A stretch of DNA of 64,000 nucleotides, taken from positions 4,154,001 to 4,218,000 of the forward strand of contig NC_014100.1 of the NCBI RefSeq assembly GCF_000092285.1, in the 5' to 3' direction. Position numbers and translations under genes: made by a program. Shown piece by piece: positions 17,851 to 28,056 of the stretch. Position 1 is the first letter of the stretch. Every line of letters begins with the position of its first letter. This DNA is from Caulobacter segnis ATCC 21756. Lineage in GTDB: Bacteria; Pseudomonadota; Alphaproteobacteria; Caulobacterales; Caulobacteraceae. The notes under the pieces were generated by a model. The model did not search any database and was not told the DNA's origin. It was given only the letters and a program-made list of their open reading frames with translations.

Positions 17851-19083
17851 TTAGAGCTCCAGCAGCAGGCGCTGCGGGTCTTCGATGGCTTCCTTGACCT
17901 TCACCAGGAAGGTCACGGCGCCGGCGCCGTCGACGACGCGGTGGTCGTACGACAGGGCCAGATACATCATCGGGCGAATCTCGATCTTGCCGTTCACGAC
18001 CATCGGACGTTCCTTGATGGCGTGCATGCCCAGGATGCCCGACTGCGGCGCGTTCAGGATCGGGGTCGACATCAGCGAACCGTAGATGCCGCCGTTGGTG
18101 ATCGTGAAGGTGCCGCCCTGCATGTCCTCGATGCCCAGCTGGCCGGTGCGGGCGCGCTTGCCCAGGTCGCCGATCGTCTTTTCGATCTGCGCCAGGTTCA
18201 GCACGTCGGCGTCACGGACGACCGGAACCACCAGGCCCTTGTCGGTGCCGACGGCGACGCCGATGTCGTAGTGGTTCTTGTAGATGATGTCCTGGCCGTC
18301 GATCTCGGCGTTGACGTCCGGGATCGCCTTCAGCGCGGCCACGACGGCCTTGGTGAAGAACGACATGAAGCCCAGCTTCACGCCGTGCTGCTTTTCGAAG
18401 ACGTCCTTGTACTGGGCGCGCAGGGCCATCACGGCGCTCATGTCGACCTCGTTGAAGGTCGTCAGCATGGCGGCGGTGTTCTGGGCTTCCTTCAGGCGAC
18501 GGGCGATCGTCTGACGCAGGCGCGTCATCTTCACGCGTTCCTCGCGCTCGTGCAGGGCGCGCGGCGCGGCCGGAGCGGCGGCCGGGGCCGGAGCCGCGGC
18601 GCGGGCTTCCAGAGCGGCCAGGGCGTCGCCCTTGGTCACGCGGCCGTCCTTGCCGGTGCCCGCGACCTTCGACAGGTCGAGGCCGGTTTCGGCGGCGATG
18701 CGGGCCGGAGCCGGGCTGACCGGCGCGGCGGCCGGAGCAGCGGCGGCCGGGGCCGGAGCGGGAGCGAGAGCCGGGGCGGCGGCCGGAGCCGGCGCGGGCT
18801 TGGGCGCTTCGGCGGCCTTGGGAGCGGCCGGAGCGGCGGTCGCGGCGCCGCCTTCGGTCACCACGCCCAGGACCGTGCCCGGAACGACGGTCGCGCCTTC
18901 GGCGGCGCCGATGGCCGACAGCACGCCGTCGGCGGGCGAGGCCACTTCAAGCGAAACCTTGTCGGTTTCCAGCTCGACGAGGATTTCGTCCTTCTTCACG
19001 GCCTCCCCGGCCTTCTTGGTCCAGCGGGCGACCGTCGCTTCCGTGACGGATTCGCCGAGGGCGGGGGTCATGATGTCGGCCAT
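17851..19083 (-). CDS. sucB: 2-oxoglutarate dehydrogenase E2, dihydrolipoyl succinyltransferase
   Basis: A 410-residue E2 core subunit that transfers the succinyl group to CoA. A single lipoyl domain (1-77) carries the lipoylated Lys42 in [10 protein letters not shown] long Ala/Pro/Glu-rich linker leads to the peripheral subunit-binding domain ([21 protein letters not shown]). The catalytic domain ends with the DHRVVDG active-site motif. The repetitive linker explains the long spurious open frame on the opposite strand. It lies 60 bp after sucA on the same strand. Confidence 0.95.
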   Translation of the reverse strand: MADIMTPALGESVTEATVARWTKKAGEAVKKDEILVELETDKVSLEVASPADGVLSAIGAAEGATVVPGTVLGVVTEGGAATAAPAAPKAAEAPKPAPAPAAAPALAPAPAPAAAAPAAAPVSPAPARIAAETGLDLSKVAGTGKDGRVTKGDALAALEARAAAPAPAAAPAAPRALHEREERVKMTRLRQTIARRLKEAQNTAAMLTTFNEVDMSAVMALRAQYKDVFEKQHGVKLGFMSFFTKAVVAALKAIPDVNAEIDGQDIIYKNHYDIGVAVGTDKGLVVPVVRDADVLNLAQIEKTIGDLGKRARTGQLGIEDMQGGTFTITNGGIYGSLMSTPILNAPQSGILGMHAIKERPMVVNGKIEIRPMMYLALSYDHRVVDGAGAVTFLVKVKEAIEDPQRLLLEL

Positions 19084-19134
19084 GGGGCTTTCCGATGTCT
19101 CTCTTGTTTGGTCCGGCGGGGTTTTAGCGGAGAA

Positions 19135-19154
19135 CCTTCGCCCTTAGGCGAAGG
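19135..19154 (-). other. Hairpin overlapping the sucA stop codon
   Basis: A perfect 8-bp inverted repeat (CCTTCGCC / GGCGAAGG) with a four-base loop includes the sucA stop. It lies in the short sucA-sucB gap. There is no T-run, so it is more likely an mRNA-processing or stability element, if anything, than a terminator. Confidence 0.35.
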
Positions 19155-22107
19155 CCTCGTTGAGGAAGGTCTCGAGCTCTTTCAGGTGGCGGCTCATCAG
19201 GCCCGCGGCCGTCGAGGCCGAGGCCGGACGACCGACATAGCGCGCGCGCTTGGCCTTGATGTCCAGCTTGTCCAGGGTCAGTTCCAGCCAAGGATCGACG
19301 AAGGTCCAGCCGCCCATGTTCTTGGGCTCTTCCTGGCACCAGACCAGGTCGGCGTTCTTGAAGCGCGAGAGCACATTCATCAGCGACTTCATCGGCCACG
19401 GATAGAACTGCTCCAGGCGCAGCAGATAGACGTCGTCGCGGCCCGTCTTGGCGCGATGGTCGACCAGGTCGAAGTAGACCTTGCCCGAGCAGACGATGAC
19501 GCGCTTGATCTGATCGTCGCTCTTCAGCGTGATCCCGCCGACGTCGCAACCGGCCTCGGCGCCGTCCACCATCACGCGGTGGAAGCTGGAGCCCTCGGCG
19601 AAGTCCGCCAGGTTCGAGACAGCGCGCTTGTGGCGCAGCAGGCTCTTGGGCGACATCACGATCAGCGGCTTGCGGAACTCGCGCTTCATCTGGCGACGAA
19701 GGGCGTGGAAGTAGTTCGCCGGCGTGGTGCAGTTCAGCACCTGCATGTTGTCTTCCGCGCACGACTGCAGGAAGCGCTCGAGGCGCGCCGAGCTGTGCTC
19801 GGGGCCCTGGCCTTCGTAGCCGTGCGGCAGCAGCATCACGAGGCCGCTCATCCGCAGCCACTTGCGCTCGCCCGAGCTGATGAACTGGTCGATCACGACC
19901 TGGGCGCCGTTCACGAAGTCGCCGAACTGGCCTTCCCACAGGGTCAGGGTGTTCGGATCGGCCAGCGAGAAGCCGTATTCGAAGCCCAGCACCGCCTCTT
20001 CCGACAGGGCCGAGTCGATCACCTCATAGTGCGCCTGGCCCGGACGGATGTTGTTCAGCGGCGTGTAGTGCTCTTCGGTCTTCTGGTCGATGATGTCCGA
20101 GTGGCGCTGGGTGAAGGTGCCGCGCACCGAGTCCTGGCCCGACAGGCGGACCGGATAGCCCTCGTCGAGCAGGGTGGCGAAGGCCAGGTGCTCGGCCGCG
20201 CCCCAGTCGATACCCTCGCCCTTCTCGAACGCGTCGCGGCGGTTCTCGATGGCGCGGCGCACGGTCTTGTGGGCGTCGATCCGCTCCGGGATCGTGGTGA
20301 TCAGACGGCCCAGCTCGGTCAGGCGGGTCTTCGGGAAGGCGGTCTTGCCGCGACGGTCTTCGTCGCCCGGCAGGGTCAGGCCGGCCCACTTGCCGTCCAG
20401 CCAGTCGGCCTTGTTGGGCTTGTAGCTCTTGCCGGCGTCGAATTCCTTGTCGAGGAACTGCTCGAACTCCGAGACCCAGCCATCGACCTCGGCCTGGGTG
20501 CAGACGCCCTCGCCGACCAGGCGGCTGGCGTAGAGCTCGCGGGTCGGCGGGTGACCCTTGATCTTCGCGTACATCAGCGGCGACGTCATGGTCGGATCGT
20601 CGCCTTCGTTGTGACCGAAGCGACGGTAGCAGAACATGTCGATGACCACGTCCTTGCCGAACTTCTGCCGGTACTCGGTCGAGACCTTCGAGGCGAAGAC
20701 GACGGCTTCGGGATCGTCGCCGTTCACGTGGAAGATCGGGGCCTCGACCATCAGGGCGACGTCGGACGGGTACGGCGAGCTGCGCGAGTAGCGCGGACTG
20801 GTCGTGAAGCCGATCTGGTTGTTGACGATGAAGTGGATGGTGCCGCCCGTGCGGTAGCCCTTCAGGCCCGACAGGGTGAAGCACTCGGCCACCACGCCCT
20901 GGCCGGCGAAGGCGGCGTCGCCGTGCAGCAGCAGCGGCAGGACGTGGCCGCGGCCGGCGTCCGGCTGCTCGCGCAGGGTGAAGGCCTGCTTGGCGCGGGC
21001 CTTGCCGATCACGACCGGGTTGACGATTTCCAGGTGCGACGGGTTGGCGGTGAGCGACAGGTGGACCTTGTTGTCGTCGAACTCACGGTCCGACGAGGCG
21101 CCCATGTGGTACTTCACGTCGCCCGAGCCCTCGACGTCCGAGGGGACCGACGAGCCGCCTTGGAATTCGTGGAAGATGACGTGGTAGGGCTTGCCCATCA
21201 CGGCGGCCAGAACGTTCAGGCGGCCGCGGTGCGGCATGCCCAGGACGATGTCCTTCACGCCCAGCGCGCCGCCGCGCTTGATGATCTGCTCCATGGCCGG
21301 GACCATGGCTTCACCGCCGTCCAGGCCGAAGCGCTTGGTGCCAGGGAAGCGCTTGTGCAGGAACTTCTCGAAGCCCTCGGCCTCGATCAGCTTCTTCAGG
21401 ATGGCGACCTTGCCTTCCTTGGTGAAGGTGATTTCCTTGTCGCGGCCTTCGATGCGCTCCTGCAGCCAGGCCTTCTCGGCCGGGTCGGAGATGTGCATGT
21501 ACTGCACGCCGACATTGCCGCAGTAGGTGCGGCGCAGGATGTCGAGGATCTCGCGGATCGAGGCGGTCTCGAGACCCAGGACGTAGTCGAGGAAGATCGG
21601 GCGGTCGTAGTCGGCGTCGGCGAAGCCGTAGGTGGCCGGATCCAGTTCCGGGGCCGGCTTCGGCGGCTCCAGGCCCAGCGGGTCGAGATTGGCGGCGAGG
21701 TGGCCGCGCATCCGGTAGGCCCGGATCATCATGATGGCGCGCAGGCTGTCCAGCGTGGCGGCGCGGACGGCTTCGGCGGAGGCGCCGGGGGCCTTGCCCT
21801 CGACGGCCTTGGCGATCTTGGCTTCGACGGCGGGAGCGACGGTGGCCCATTGGCCGTCCAGGGCCGACAGCCAGTCCGGACGGACGGTCGGGACCTTCTT
21901 GGGCGTCCAGGCCGGATCCTGGGCCGCGCGCTTCACCTGGTCGGCCTGCTCCTGCAGGCTGGCGAAGAAGGCGTTCCACGAGGGCTCGACCGATGAGGGG
22001 TTCTCCGCCCACTGGGCGTAGAGGTCCTCAACGAACGCCGCGTTGGCGCCGTAGAGGAAGCTGGTCTCGGTCAAGACCTGGTTGATGATGCCTGCGTCGT
22101 CCGCCAT
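19144..22107 (-). CDS. sucA: 2-oxoglutarate dehydrogenase E1 component
   Basis: A 987-residue thiamine-diphosphate enzyme that decarboxylates 2-oxoglutarate and succinylates lipoyl-E2. The N-terminal E2-binding segment (FLYGANAAFVEDLYAQW) is present. The ThDP fold follows, including GMPHRGRLNVL, GDAAFAGQGVVAECF and the VNNQIGFTT motif. The transketolase-like pyrimidine domain (QDSVRGTFTQRHS) and C-terminal domain (MSPKSLLRHKRAVS, DLVWCQEEPKNMGGW) complete it. Length is normal. It is transcribed with sucB, after the sucC-sucD pair on the same strand; a terminator-like structure between sucD and sucA suggests a separate promoter. Confidence 0.96.
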   Translation of the reverse strand: MADDAGIINQVLTETSFLYGANAAFVEDLYAQWAENPSSVEPSWNAFFASLQEQADQVKRAAQDPAWTPKKVPTVRPDWLSALDGQWATVAPAVEAKIAKAVEGKAPGASAEAVRAATLDSLRAIMMIRAYRMRGHLAANLDPLGLEPPKPAPELDPATYGFADADYDRPIFLDYVLGLETASIREILDILRRTYCGNVGVQYMHISDPAEKAWLQERIEGRDKEITFTKEGKVAILKKLIEAEGFEKFLHKRFPGTKRFGLDGGEAMVPAMEQIIKRGGALGVKDIVLGMPHRGRLNVLAAVMGKPYHVIFHEFQGGSSVPSDVEGSGDVKYHMGASSDREFDDNKVHLSLTANPSHLEIVNPVVIGKARAKQAFTLREQPDAGRGHVLPLLLHGDAAFAGQGVVAECFTLSGLKGYRTGGTIHFIVNNQIGFTTSPRYSRSSPYPSDVALMVEAPIFHVNGDDPEAVVFASKVSTEYRQKFGKDVVIDMFCYRRFGHNEGDDPTMTSPLMYAKIKGHPPTRELYASRLVGEGVCTQAEVDGWVSEFEQFLDKEFDAGKSYKPNKADWLDGKWAGLTLPGDEDRRGKTAFPKTRLTELGRLITTIPERIDAHKTVRRAIENRRDAFEKGEGIDWGAAEHLAFATLLDEGYPVRLSGQDSVRGTFTQRHSDIIDQKTEEHYTPLNNIRPGQAHYEVIDSALSEEAVLGFEYGFSLADPNTLTLWEGQFGDFVNGAQVVIDQFISSGERKWLRMSGLVMLLPHGYEGQGPEHSSARLERFLQSCAEDNMQVLNCTTPANYFHALRRQMKREFRKPLIVMSPKSLLRHKRAVSNLADFAEGSSFHRVMVDGAEAGCDVGGITLKSDDQIKRVIVCSGKVYFDLVDHRAKTGRDDVYLLRLEQFYPWPMKSLMNVLSRFKNADLVWCQEEPKNMGGWTFVDPWLELTLDKLDIKAKRARYVGRPASASTAAGLMSRHLKELETFLNEAFA

Positions 22108-22195
22108 CGTTGTCGCCTTAGATCCGCTTGCTCACGGGAGCGCTATCGCAAGCCCGTAAATATAGTCTCTCAATCGCCCGGGCGCCCGTCGCTTG

Positions 22196-22269
22196 GCGGG
22201 GCCCAGGTGATTTTTTCGGATCGTCGACTGGCGGTCGCAAAAAACCTGGGCCCCGCACGAGGCGGGGTT
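22196..22269 (-). terminator. sucCD terminator with a nested long inverted repeat
   Basis: On the minus strand, a CCCCGC / GCGGGG hairpin (22251-22267) is followed by CCCAGG and a T6 run (22238-22243), consistent with termination after sucD. In addition a perfect 13-bp inverted repeat joins 22196-22208 (GCGGGGCCCAGGT) to 22244-22256, enclosing 35 bp. The two structures share bases and would compete. Confidence 0.6.
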
Positions 22270-22281
22270 TCGGTGTTCTAG

Positions 22282-23166
22282 TTAGCCTTTGAGCACTTCA
22301 AGCAGGGTCTCGCCCAGCTTGGCCGGCGAAGGCGAAACGCGGATGCCCGCGTCTTCCATCGCCGCGATCTTGTCCTCGGCGCCGCCCTTGCCGCCCGAAA
22401 CGATCGCGCCCGCGTGGCCCATGTGACGGCCAGGAGGAGCCGTACGACCGGCGATGAAGCCGACCATCGGCTTCTTGCGGCCGCGCTTGGCTTCGTCCTT
22501 CAGGAACTGCGCCGCTTCTTCTTCGGCCGAGCCGCCGATTTCGCCGATCATGACGATCGACTTGGTGGCTTCGTCGGCCAGGAACATTTCCAGGACGTCG
22601 ATGAACTCGGTGCCCTTGACGGGGTCGCCGCCGATGCCGACAGCCGTGGTTTGGCCCAGGCCCGCGTTGGTGGTCTGGAACACGGCTTCGTAGGTCAGGG
22701 TGCCCGAGCGCGACACGACGCCGACCGAGCCCTTCGAGAAGATCGAGCCCGGCATGATGCCGATCTTGCACTCGCCGGGCGTCAGGACGCCGGGGCAGTT
22801 CGGGCCGATCAGGCGCGAACGCGAGCCTTGCAGGGCCTTCTTGACCTTGACCATGTCCAGCACCGGGATGCCCTCGGTGATGCAGACGATCAGCGGGATC
22901 TCGGCCTCGATGGCTTCCAGGATCGAGTCGGCCGCGAAGGGCGGCGGGACGTAGATCACCGAGGCGTCGGCGCCGGTGGCTTCCTTGGCTTCGATGACGG
23001 TGTCGAACACCGGCAGGCCGATGTGCGTTTGACCGCCCTTACCCGGGGTGACGCCGCCGACCATCTTGGTGCCGTAGGCGATGGCCTGCTCGGAGTGGAA
23101 CGTGCCTTGAGCGCCGGTGATGCCCTGGCAGATGACCTTGGTGTGCGAACCGATCAGAACCGACAT
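22282..23166 (-). CDS. sucD: Succinyl-CoA synthetase alpha subunit
   Basis: A 294-residue subunit that binds CoA and carries the phospho-histidine. The N-terminal Rossmann domain ([19 protein letters not shown]) is followed by the active-site [18 protein letters not shown], whose histidine is phosphorylated during substrate-level NTP formation. Length and motifs are normal. The start codon abuts the sucC stop with no spacing, so the two subunits are translationally coupled. Confidence 0.96.
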   Translation of the reverse strand: MSVLIGSHTKVICQGITGAQGTFHSEQAIAYGTKMVGGVTPGKGGQTHIGLPVFDTVIEAKEATGADASVIYVPPPFAADSILEAIEAEIPLIVCITEGIPVLDMVKVKKALQGSRSRLIGPNCPGVLTPGECKIGIMPGSIFSKGSVGVVSRSGTLTYEAVFQTTNAGLGQTTAVGIGGDPVKGTEFIDVLEMFLADEATKSIVMIGEIGGSAEEEAAQFLKDEAKRGRKKPMVGFIAGRTAPPGRHMGHAGAIVSGGKGGAEDKIAAMEDAGIRVSPSPAKLGETLLEVLKG

Positions 23167-24366
23167 TTAGCGGGCGCCCTTCACAGCGGCGACGATCTTC
23201 TCGGCGCCGTCAGACAGATCGTTGGCGGCGATGACGTTCAGGCCGCTTTCCGAGATGATTTTCTTGCCGAGCTCGACGTTGGTGCCTTCCAGACGGACGA
23301 CCAGCGGAACCTTCAGGCCGACTTCCTTCACGGCGGCGATGACGCCTTCCGCGATGATGTCGCAGCGCATGATGCCGCCGAAGATGTTGACCAGGATGCC
23401 CTTCACGGCCGGATCGGCGGTGATGATCTTGAAGGCCGCGGTGACCTTCTCCTTGCTGGCGCCGCCGCCGACATCGAGGAAGTTGGCCGGCTCAGCGCCG
23501 TACAGCTTGATGATGTCCATGGTGGCCATGGCCAGGCCCGCGCCGTTGACCATGCAGCCGATTTCGCCGTCGAGGGCGATGTAGGCCAGGTCGTACTTCG
23601 AGGCTTCGATTTCCTTGGGGTCTTCTTCGCTCTCGTCGCGCAGCGCCTTGATGTCCGGGTGACGGAACAGGCTGTTGCCGTCGAACGACAGCTTGGCGTC
23701 CAGGACGCGCAGGTGATCATCCGCGGTCACGATCAGCGGGTTGATCTCCAGCATGGCCATGTCCTTGGCCATGAACGCCGTATAGAGCTGGGTCAGCAGC
23801 GAGGCGGCTTCCTTGGCCAGACCGCCGGTCAGGCCCAGAGCCTTGGCCAGGGCGCGCTGGTGGGTCGGCCACACGCCCGTCGCCGGGTCGATGGTGAAGG
23901 TGTGGATCTTCTCGGGCGTCGAGTGAGCGACGTCCTCGATGTCCATGCCGCCTTCGGTCGAGGCGACGACCGAGACCTTGCTCGAGGCGCGGTCGACGAG
24001 AAGCGACAGGTAGAATTCCTTGGCGATCGCCGCGCCTTCCTCGATGTAGAGGCGGTTGACCTGCTTGCCCTTGGGGCCCGTCTGGTGGGTCACCAGCACG
24101 CGGCCGAGCATTTCGGCGGCGTTGGTCTTGACCTCTTCGACCGACTTGACGACGCGCACGCCGCCCTTGGCGTCGGGGCCGAGGCCCTCGAACTTGCCCT
24201 TGCCGCGGCCGCCGGCGTGGATCTGGCTCTTCACGACGAAGACCGGCCCGCCCAGCTTTTCAGCGGCGGCGGCGGCTTCATCGGGCGTGAAGGCGGCGAA
24301 GCCGCGCGGCACGGGGGCGCCGAACTCGGCGAGTACGGCTTTGGCTTGATGTTCGTGGATGTTCAT
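23167..24366 (-). CDS. sucC: Succinyl-CoA synthetase beta subunit
   Basis: A 399-residue subunit with an ATP-grasp domain ([16 protein letters not shown] start, [19 protein letters not shown] nucleotide-binding segment) and a C-terminal ligase domain containing [17 protein letters not shown] and the [14 protein letters not shown] succinate/specificity region. With SucD it converts succinyl-CoA to succinate, making ATP or GTP. It is the first gene of a sucC-sucD pair upstream of sucA-sucB. In some alphaproteobacteria mdh precedes it; here the upstream neighbour is unrelated. The promoter should lie within 24367-24606. Confidence 0.96.
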   Translation of the reverse strand: MNIHEHQAKAVLAEFGAPVPRGFAAFTPDEAAAAAEKLGGPVFVVKSQIHAGGRGKGKFEGLGPDAKGGVRVVKSVEEVKTNAAEMLGRVLVTHQTGPKGKQVNRLYIEEGAAIAKEFYLSLLVDRASSKVSVVASTEGGMDIEDVAHSTPEKIHTFTIDPATGVWPTHQRALAKALGLTGGLAKEAASLLTQLYTAFMAKDMAMLEINPLIVTADDHLRVLDAKLSFDGNSLFRHPDIKALRDESEEDPKEIEASKYDLAYIALDGEIGCMVNGAGLAMATMDIIKLYGAEPANFLDVGGGASKEKVTAAFKIITADPAVKGILVNIFGGIMRCDIIAEGVIAAVKEVGLKVPLVVRLEGTNVELGKKIISESGLNVIAANDLSDGAEKIVAAVKGAR

Positions 24367-24606
24367 GAGGGCCCGGTCTCGACGACGGCTTTCTGAAATG
24401 TGGCGGGGTTATAGGAGCGCTATTTCGCAGGCGCAACCGCGTGTGGACGATAAGGTGAAGGCTTGCGCGCTTATCGCCCCCAATGAGAGGTCATCGCGCA
24501 TCCCCTGCCCTGGCCCGGCAAGAGAAAGCCTTGACGTTGCGGAACTGTTACCGGTCACACCCTTTTCCCGCGATGACAACGCTTTCCATCCGCCGGACGC
24601 ATGGGA

Positions 24607-27600
24607 TCATGCGTCCGAGGCGACCGATACGGTGGCCCGTCGCTCCAGCTTGCCCCAGCCGACGCGACCGCCGCGGACGGCCATGAACACCGACTTGACC
24701 ACGACGTAGTACATCAGCTGGCGGTAGCCGAACCGCTGAACGGGCAGGAACGGCAGGTCGGCCCACGGCGCGCGTTTCTCCAGCGCCATGCCCAGCGCGC
24801 CGGCCGCCAGGTCCACCGCGATGAAGATCGCCCAGTAGGCCAGGCCCAGCAGCATGTCGTCGGGTCGCCACTCAACCGGGTGAGCCACGGCGCCGTAGAG
24901 GCCGCTGATCAAGCTCCAGATGACCGCCAGGTCCACCAGGGGCGCCGCCACGGCCAGGATGATCTGGAACAGCCAGATCTGCGGCAGGGCGACGAAGCCC
25001 AGCACCGGCGTCTTGCGGCTGAACATCGCCTGGCGGTGCTTCCACACGCACTGCAACGTGCCGAACGACCAGCGGAAGCGCTGCTTGAGCAGGCCGCCGA
25101 CGGTGTCCGGGGCCTCGGTGTAGGCGCGGGCCTCGGGATCGAAGGCGACCTTCCAGCCCGCGCGCTGACAGGCGATCGTCAGGTCCTGGTCCTCGGCCAG
25201 GGTGTCTGACGGATAGCCGCCCAAGGCGTCGAGCACGCTCTTGCGCCAGGCCCCGACCGCGCCGGGCACCACGGTGACGGCGCCGAGCGCCGAAAGCGCC
25301 CGGCGCTCCAGGTTCTGGGCGGTGACGTACTCCAAGGCCTGCCAGCGGGTGACGATGTTGACGCGATTGCCGACGATGGCGTTGCCGGCCACCGCGCCGA
25401 TGTCCGGGTCCTGGAACCAGCGCGCCAGCCGGCCGATGGTCTCGCGCGGGAACAGGGTGTCGGCGTCCAGCGCCACCACATACTCGCCCTTGGCCACGGC
25501 GAGGCCGCGGTTGACGGCCCGCGCCTTGCCGCCGTTCTCGAACGACAGCAGCGTGACGCGCGGATCATCGGCGAAGTGCTTGCGCACCTCGTCGGCCGTC
25601 CCGTCCTTGGAGCCGTCGTCGAGGACCAGCACCTCGAGGGTCTTCCAGTCCGACTCCAGGATCCGCGCGATCGAGGCGGCGATCACCTTCTCTTCGTTGA
25701 AGCAAGGGATCAGCACGCTGACCAGCGGACCGGTCTCGGGATCGAGATCGACCGGCGCCTCGTGCGTCCAGTAGCGGTGGACCAGCGCCAGGCTGGCCAG
25801 GAACACCAGGCGCGCCACGCCCAGGAAGATAGCCATGATGAAGAGCGCGGCCATGCAGGCCTGGGTCCAGCGGAAGAAGTCGAAGCCCAGGCGGTCGATC
25901 GCCAGGTCCAGCGCCGTGCGCGACGTGGGCGGCATCACCTGCTCGGGCGTCATGCCGGCCAGCTCGCCAATGGTGACGAGCTTGTAGCCGCGCGCCCGGA
26001 TCGCGTCGATCAGGCCGGGTAGCGCCGCCACCGTGTGGCTGCGGTCGCCCCCGGCGTCGTGCAGCAGCACCACCTGCCCTGGCCGGTCCCCCGGGTTGTC
26101 CAGGCGGTCCAGCGTGCGGTCGATGATCTGCTGGGGGGTGGGCTTTTGCCAGTCGTCGGGGTCGATCCGGAGGCCGACGGTCATGTAGCCCAGGGTCTGG
26201 GCGATCACCAGCGGCGCGACCTCGTGTGGGGTCGAGGGTTCGGCGTCACCGAAGTACGGCGGCCGGAACAGGCGCATCGAACGGCCCGTCAGCACCTCGA
26301 ACAGGCGCTGGGTGGCGTTCAGCTCGACCTGCACCTGCGGCAGCGGCGTCTCGCCGATATTGGGGTGGGTCCAGCTATGACCGCCGACATCGTGACCCTC
26401 GGCGACCTCGCGCTGCACGATGTCCGGCCGCCGCTGCATGTTCTGGCCGATCACGAAGAAGGTGGCGGGAGCGTGCTTGGCCTTGAGGATGTCGAGGATC
26501 TTCGGCGTCCAGCGCGGATCGGGGCCGTCGTCGAAGGTCAGGGCGACCATGCCCTTCCGCTGGCCATAGCGTTCGATGACGTAGGAGCTGGGAATGACGT
26601 CGTAGGTCTCGTTGGAGATCAGACCGGTGGACGGGTCGAGCTGCAGGCTGCGCTTGCCCGGCGTCGGCAGGGCCGCGACCCGAAGAACTTCGCCGCCGCC
26701 GTCGAAATCGACGCCCTGACCGTTGGCCAGGATCGTCAGGCCCGAGGCGGAGACTTGGCCGTACGGCTTGCCCAGCAACGACCAGACGCCCGGATCCTCC
26801 ATGCCCATCCGCCAGAGGGCGTAGCCGCGCGGCTTCCAGGGGTCGGTGACCTTGACCTCGTTGAACAGAGTGACAGCGTCCGTGAACCAGACGACGTGGT
26901 CGTCGCCGTTGTCGTCGGTGTACGCGTAGGTCGGATTGAGTACGTCCTGGTCCATCCGGATCGCCGCGCCGGCGTCCTGGGCGTTGCGCATCGCCTCGTG
27001 GAACGTCGCCGGCGCGCCGGACGCCGGGCGGCCTTGCTTGTCCAGCGTCCAGTCGTAACCGTAGGCGGCCAGCGCCAGCACCGTGTGCGCCGGGTCAAGC
27101 TCGGAGAAGCGCTTGGCCAGCTCGGCCTGGTACCAGTCTTGTCCGGCGTTGGGACCAGGGTTTCCCCCGGCGTAGTGCTGGTCGTAGGCCATCAGCACGA
27201 CGGTGTCGGAGGCCTCCGCAAGGCGTTTGAGCGGCCACCCTTGCGCGTCGTAGGGCGCCGCGACCCAGACCTCGCGCCCGGCGGGCTGGAAAGCCGCGCG
27301 GGCCTCGGCCAGGAACTTGGGATAGGCGGCCAGGCCCTTGTCCGACAGCGCCTCGAAGTCGAAGACATAGCCGCCGAAGCCGCGCTGGGCGGCAAGGTCC
27401 TTGAGATTGGCGATCAGCTTGGCGCGCGCCTTGGGATCGCTCAGCAGGGCGTCGCCTCGCGGACCGTCGAAGGCGGCGTTGGCGGAGTTGTGCACCAGGG
27501 GCAGCACGGCCGGGTGGTTGGGCGCGTTGGCGATCCGCGCGGCGCCTTCCGGATCGTCGGTCACGACGATGTCGCCACCGGCCCCCTTGATCGCCACCCA

Positions 27601-27969
27601 CTGCGGCGAGACGACGTCCAGCTTGTCGATATTGCGGCGCAGGGACTCGCGGCTGTCCTGGTCCCAATCGACATAGAAGCCGACCGACAGCGGCCGCGTG
27701 CCGGCGTCGCTGGAGGCGGCCTTGGGACGCGGGACGCGCCGCCACGAGGTGACCGGCTTGGTCCTGCGCGGCGTCTCCTGGTGCAGGGCGGTCAGGACGC
27801 GCGGGTCCTTCAGCGGCGCATCGGGCAGGCGCGGCGCGAAGGCCAGGGTCGCGACGAAGCCCGCCACCATGGCGGCGATCAGCGAGATGACGATCCCGAG
27901 GACCAGCTTGGCCCGGCGTTCACGCTTGCCCGTCGGGTCGTGAAAGATAGGACGGTCTTCGGGGGTCAT
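24607..27969 (-). CDS. Three-domain polysaccharide protein: GH18-like, NodB deacetylase and processive GT2
   Basis: A 1120-residue membrane protein with three enzyme-like parts. After a short cytoplasmic start and a membrane helix (22-44) comes a GH18-like barrel (about 92-430) with the catalytic-strand remnant VFDFE (202-206) and a YALWRMGMED exit strand. Next is a polysaccharide-deacetylase domain (about 474-675) with complete metal and catalytic motifs: TFDDGPD (478-484), HSWTHP (531-536), RPPY and LLHD. A helix (702-732) leads to a family 2 glycosyltransferase (748-1010) with ALDADT, EDQDL and QRFRW (963-967), followed by C-terminal membrane helices. The two N-terminal domains should face the periplasm and the GT the cytoplasm. 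It probably makes and modifies a beta-linked GlcNAc-type polymer; the polymer is not known. It stands alone in its strand block. Confidence 0.88.
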   Translation of the reverse strand: MTPEDRPIFHDPTGKRERRAKLVLGIVISLIAAMVAGFVATLAFAPRLPDAPLKDPRVLTALHQETPRRTKPVTSWRRVPRPKAASSDAGTRPLSVGFYVDWDQDSRESLRRNIDKLDVVSPQWVAIKGAGGDIVVTDDPEGAARIANAPNHPAVLPLVHNSANAAFDGPRGDALLSDPKARAKLIANLKDLAAQRGFGGYVFDFEALSDKGLAAYPKFLAEARAAFQPAGREVWVAAPYDAQGWPLKRLAEASDTVVLMAYDQHYAGGNPGPNAGQDWYQAELAKRFSELDPAHTVLALAAYGYDWTLDKQGRPASGAPATFHEAMRNAQDAGAAIRMDQDVLNPTYAYTDDNGDDHVVWFTDAVTLFNEVKVTDPWKPRGYALWRMGMEDPGVWSLLGKPYGQVSASGLTILANGQGVDFDGGGEVLRVAALPTPGKRSLQLDPSTGLISNETYDVIPSSYVIERYGQRKGMVALTFDDGPDPRWTPKILDILKAKHAPATFFVIGQNMQRRPDIVQREVAEGHDVGGHSWTHPNIGETPLPQVQVELNATQRLFEVLTGRSMRLFRPPYFGDAEPSTPHEVAPLVIAQTLGYMTVGLRIDPDDWQKPTPQQIIDRTLDRLDNPGDRPGQVVLLHDAGGDRSHTVAALPGLIDAIRARGYKLVTIGELAGMTPEQVMPPTSRTALDLAIDRLGFDFFRWTQACMAALFIMAIFLGVARLVFLASLALVHRYWTHEAPVDLDPETGPLVSVLIPCFNEEKVIAASIARILESDWKTLEVLVLDDGSKDGTADEVRKHFADDPRVTLLSFENGGKARAVNRGLAVAKGEYVVALDADTLFPRETIGRLARWFQDPDIGAVAGNAIVGNRVNIVTRWQALEYVTAQNLERRALSALGAVTVVPGAVGAWRKSVLDALGGYPSDTLAEDQDLTIACQRAGWKVAFDPEARAYTEAPDTVGGLLKQRFRWSFGTLQCVWKHRQAMFSRKTPVLGFVALPQIWLFQIILAVAAPLVDLAVIWSLISGLYGAVAHPVEWRPDDMLLGLAYWAIFIAVDLAAGALGMALEKRAPWADLPFLPVQRFGYRQLMYYVVVKSVFMAVRGGRVGWGKLERRATVSVASDA

Positions 27970-28056
27970 TCAGCGCGCTCGCGATTTGTCGCGGCTTTGA
28001 TACCCGATCTTGACCGAAGCGTGGCGGTGGCGGCGGTGCGGCTTACGGCCGCCCCC

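Noticed and set aside
17941..21996. 1351-codon open frame on the plus strand opposite sucB and sucA
   Set aside because: It is a shadow of the GC-rich third-position bias of two well-identified minus-strand genes; the product is low-complexity and crosses a gene boundary.
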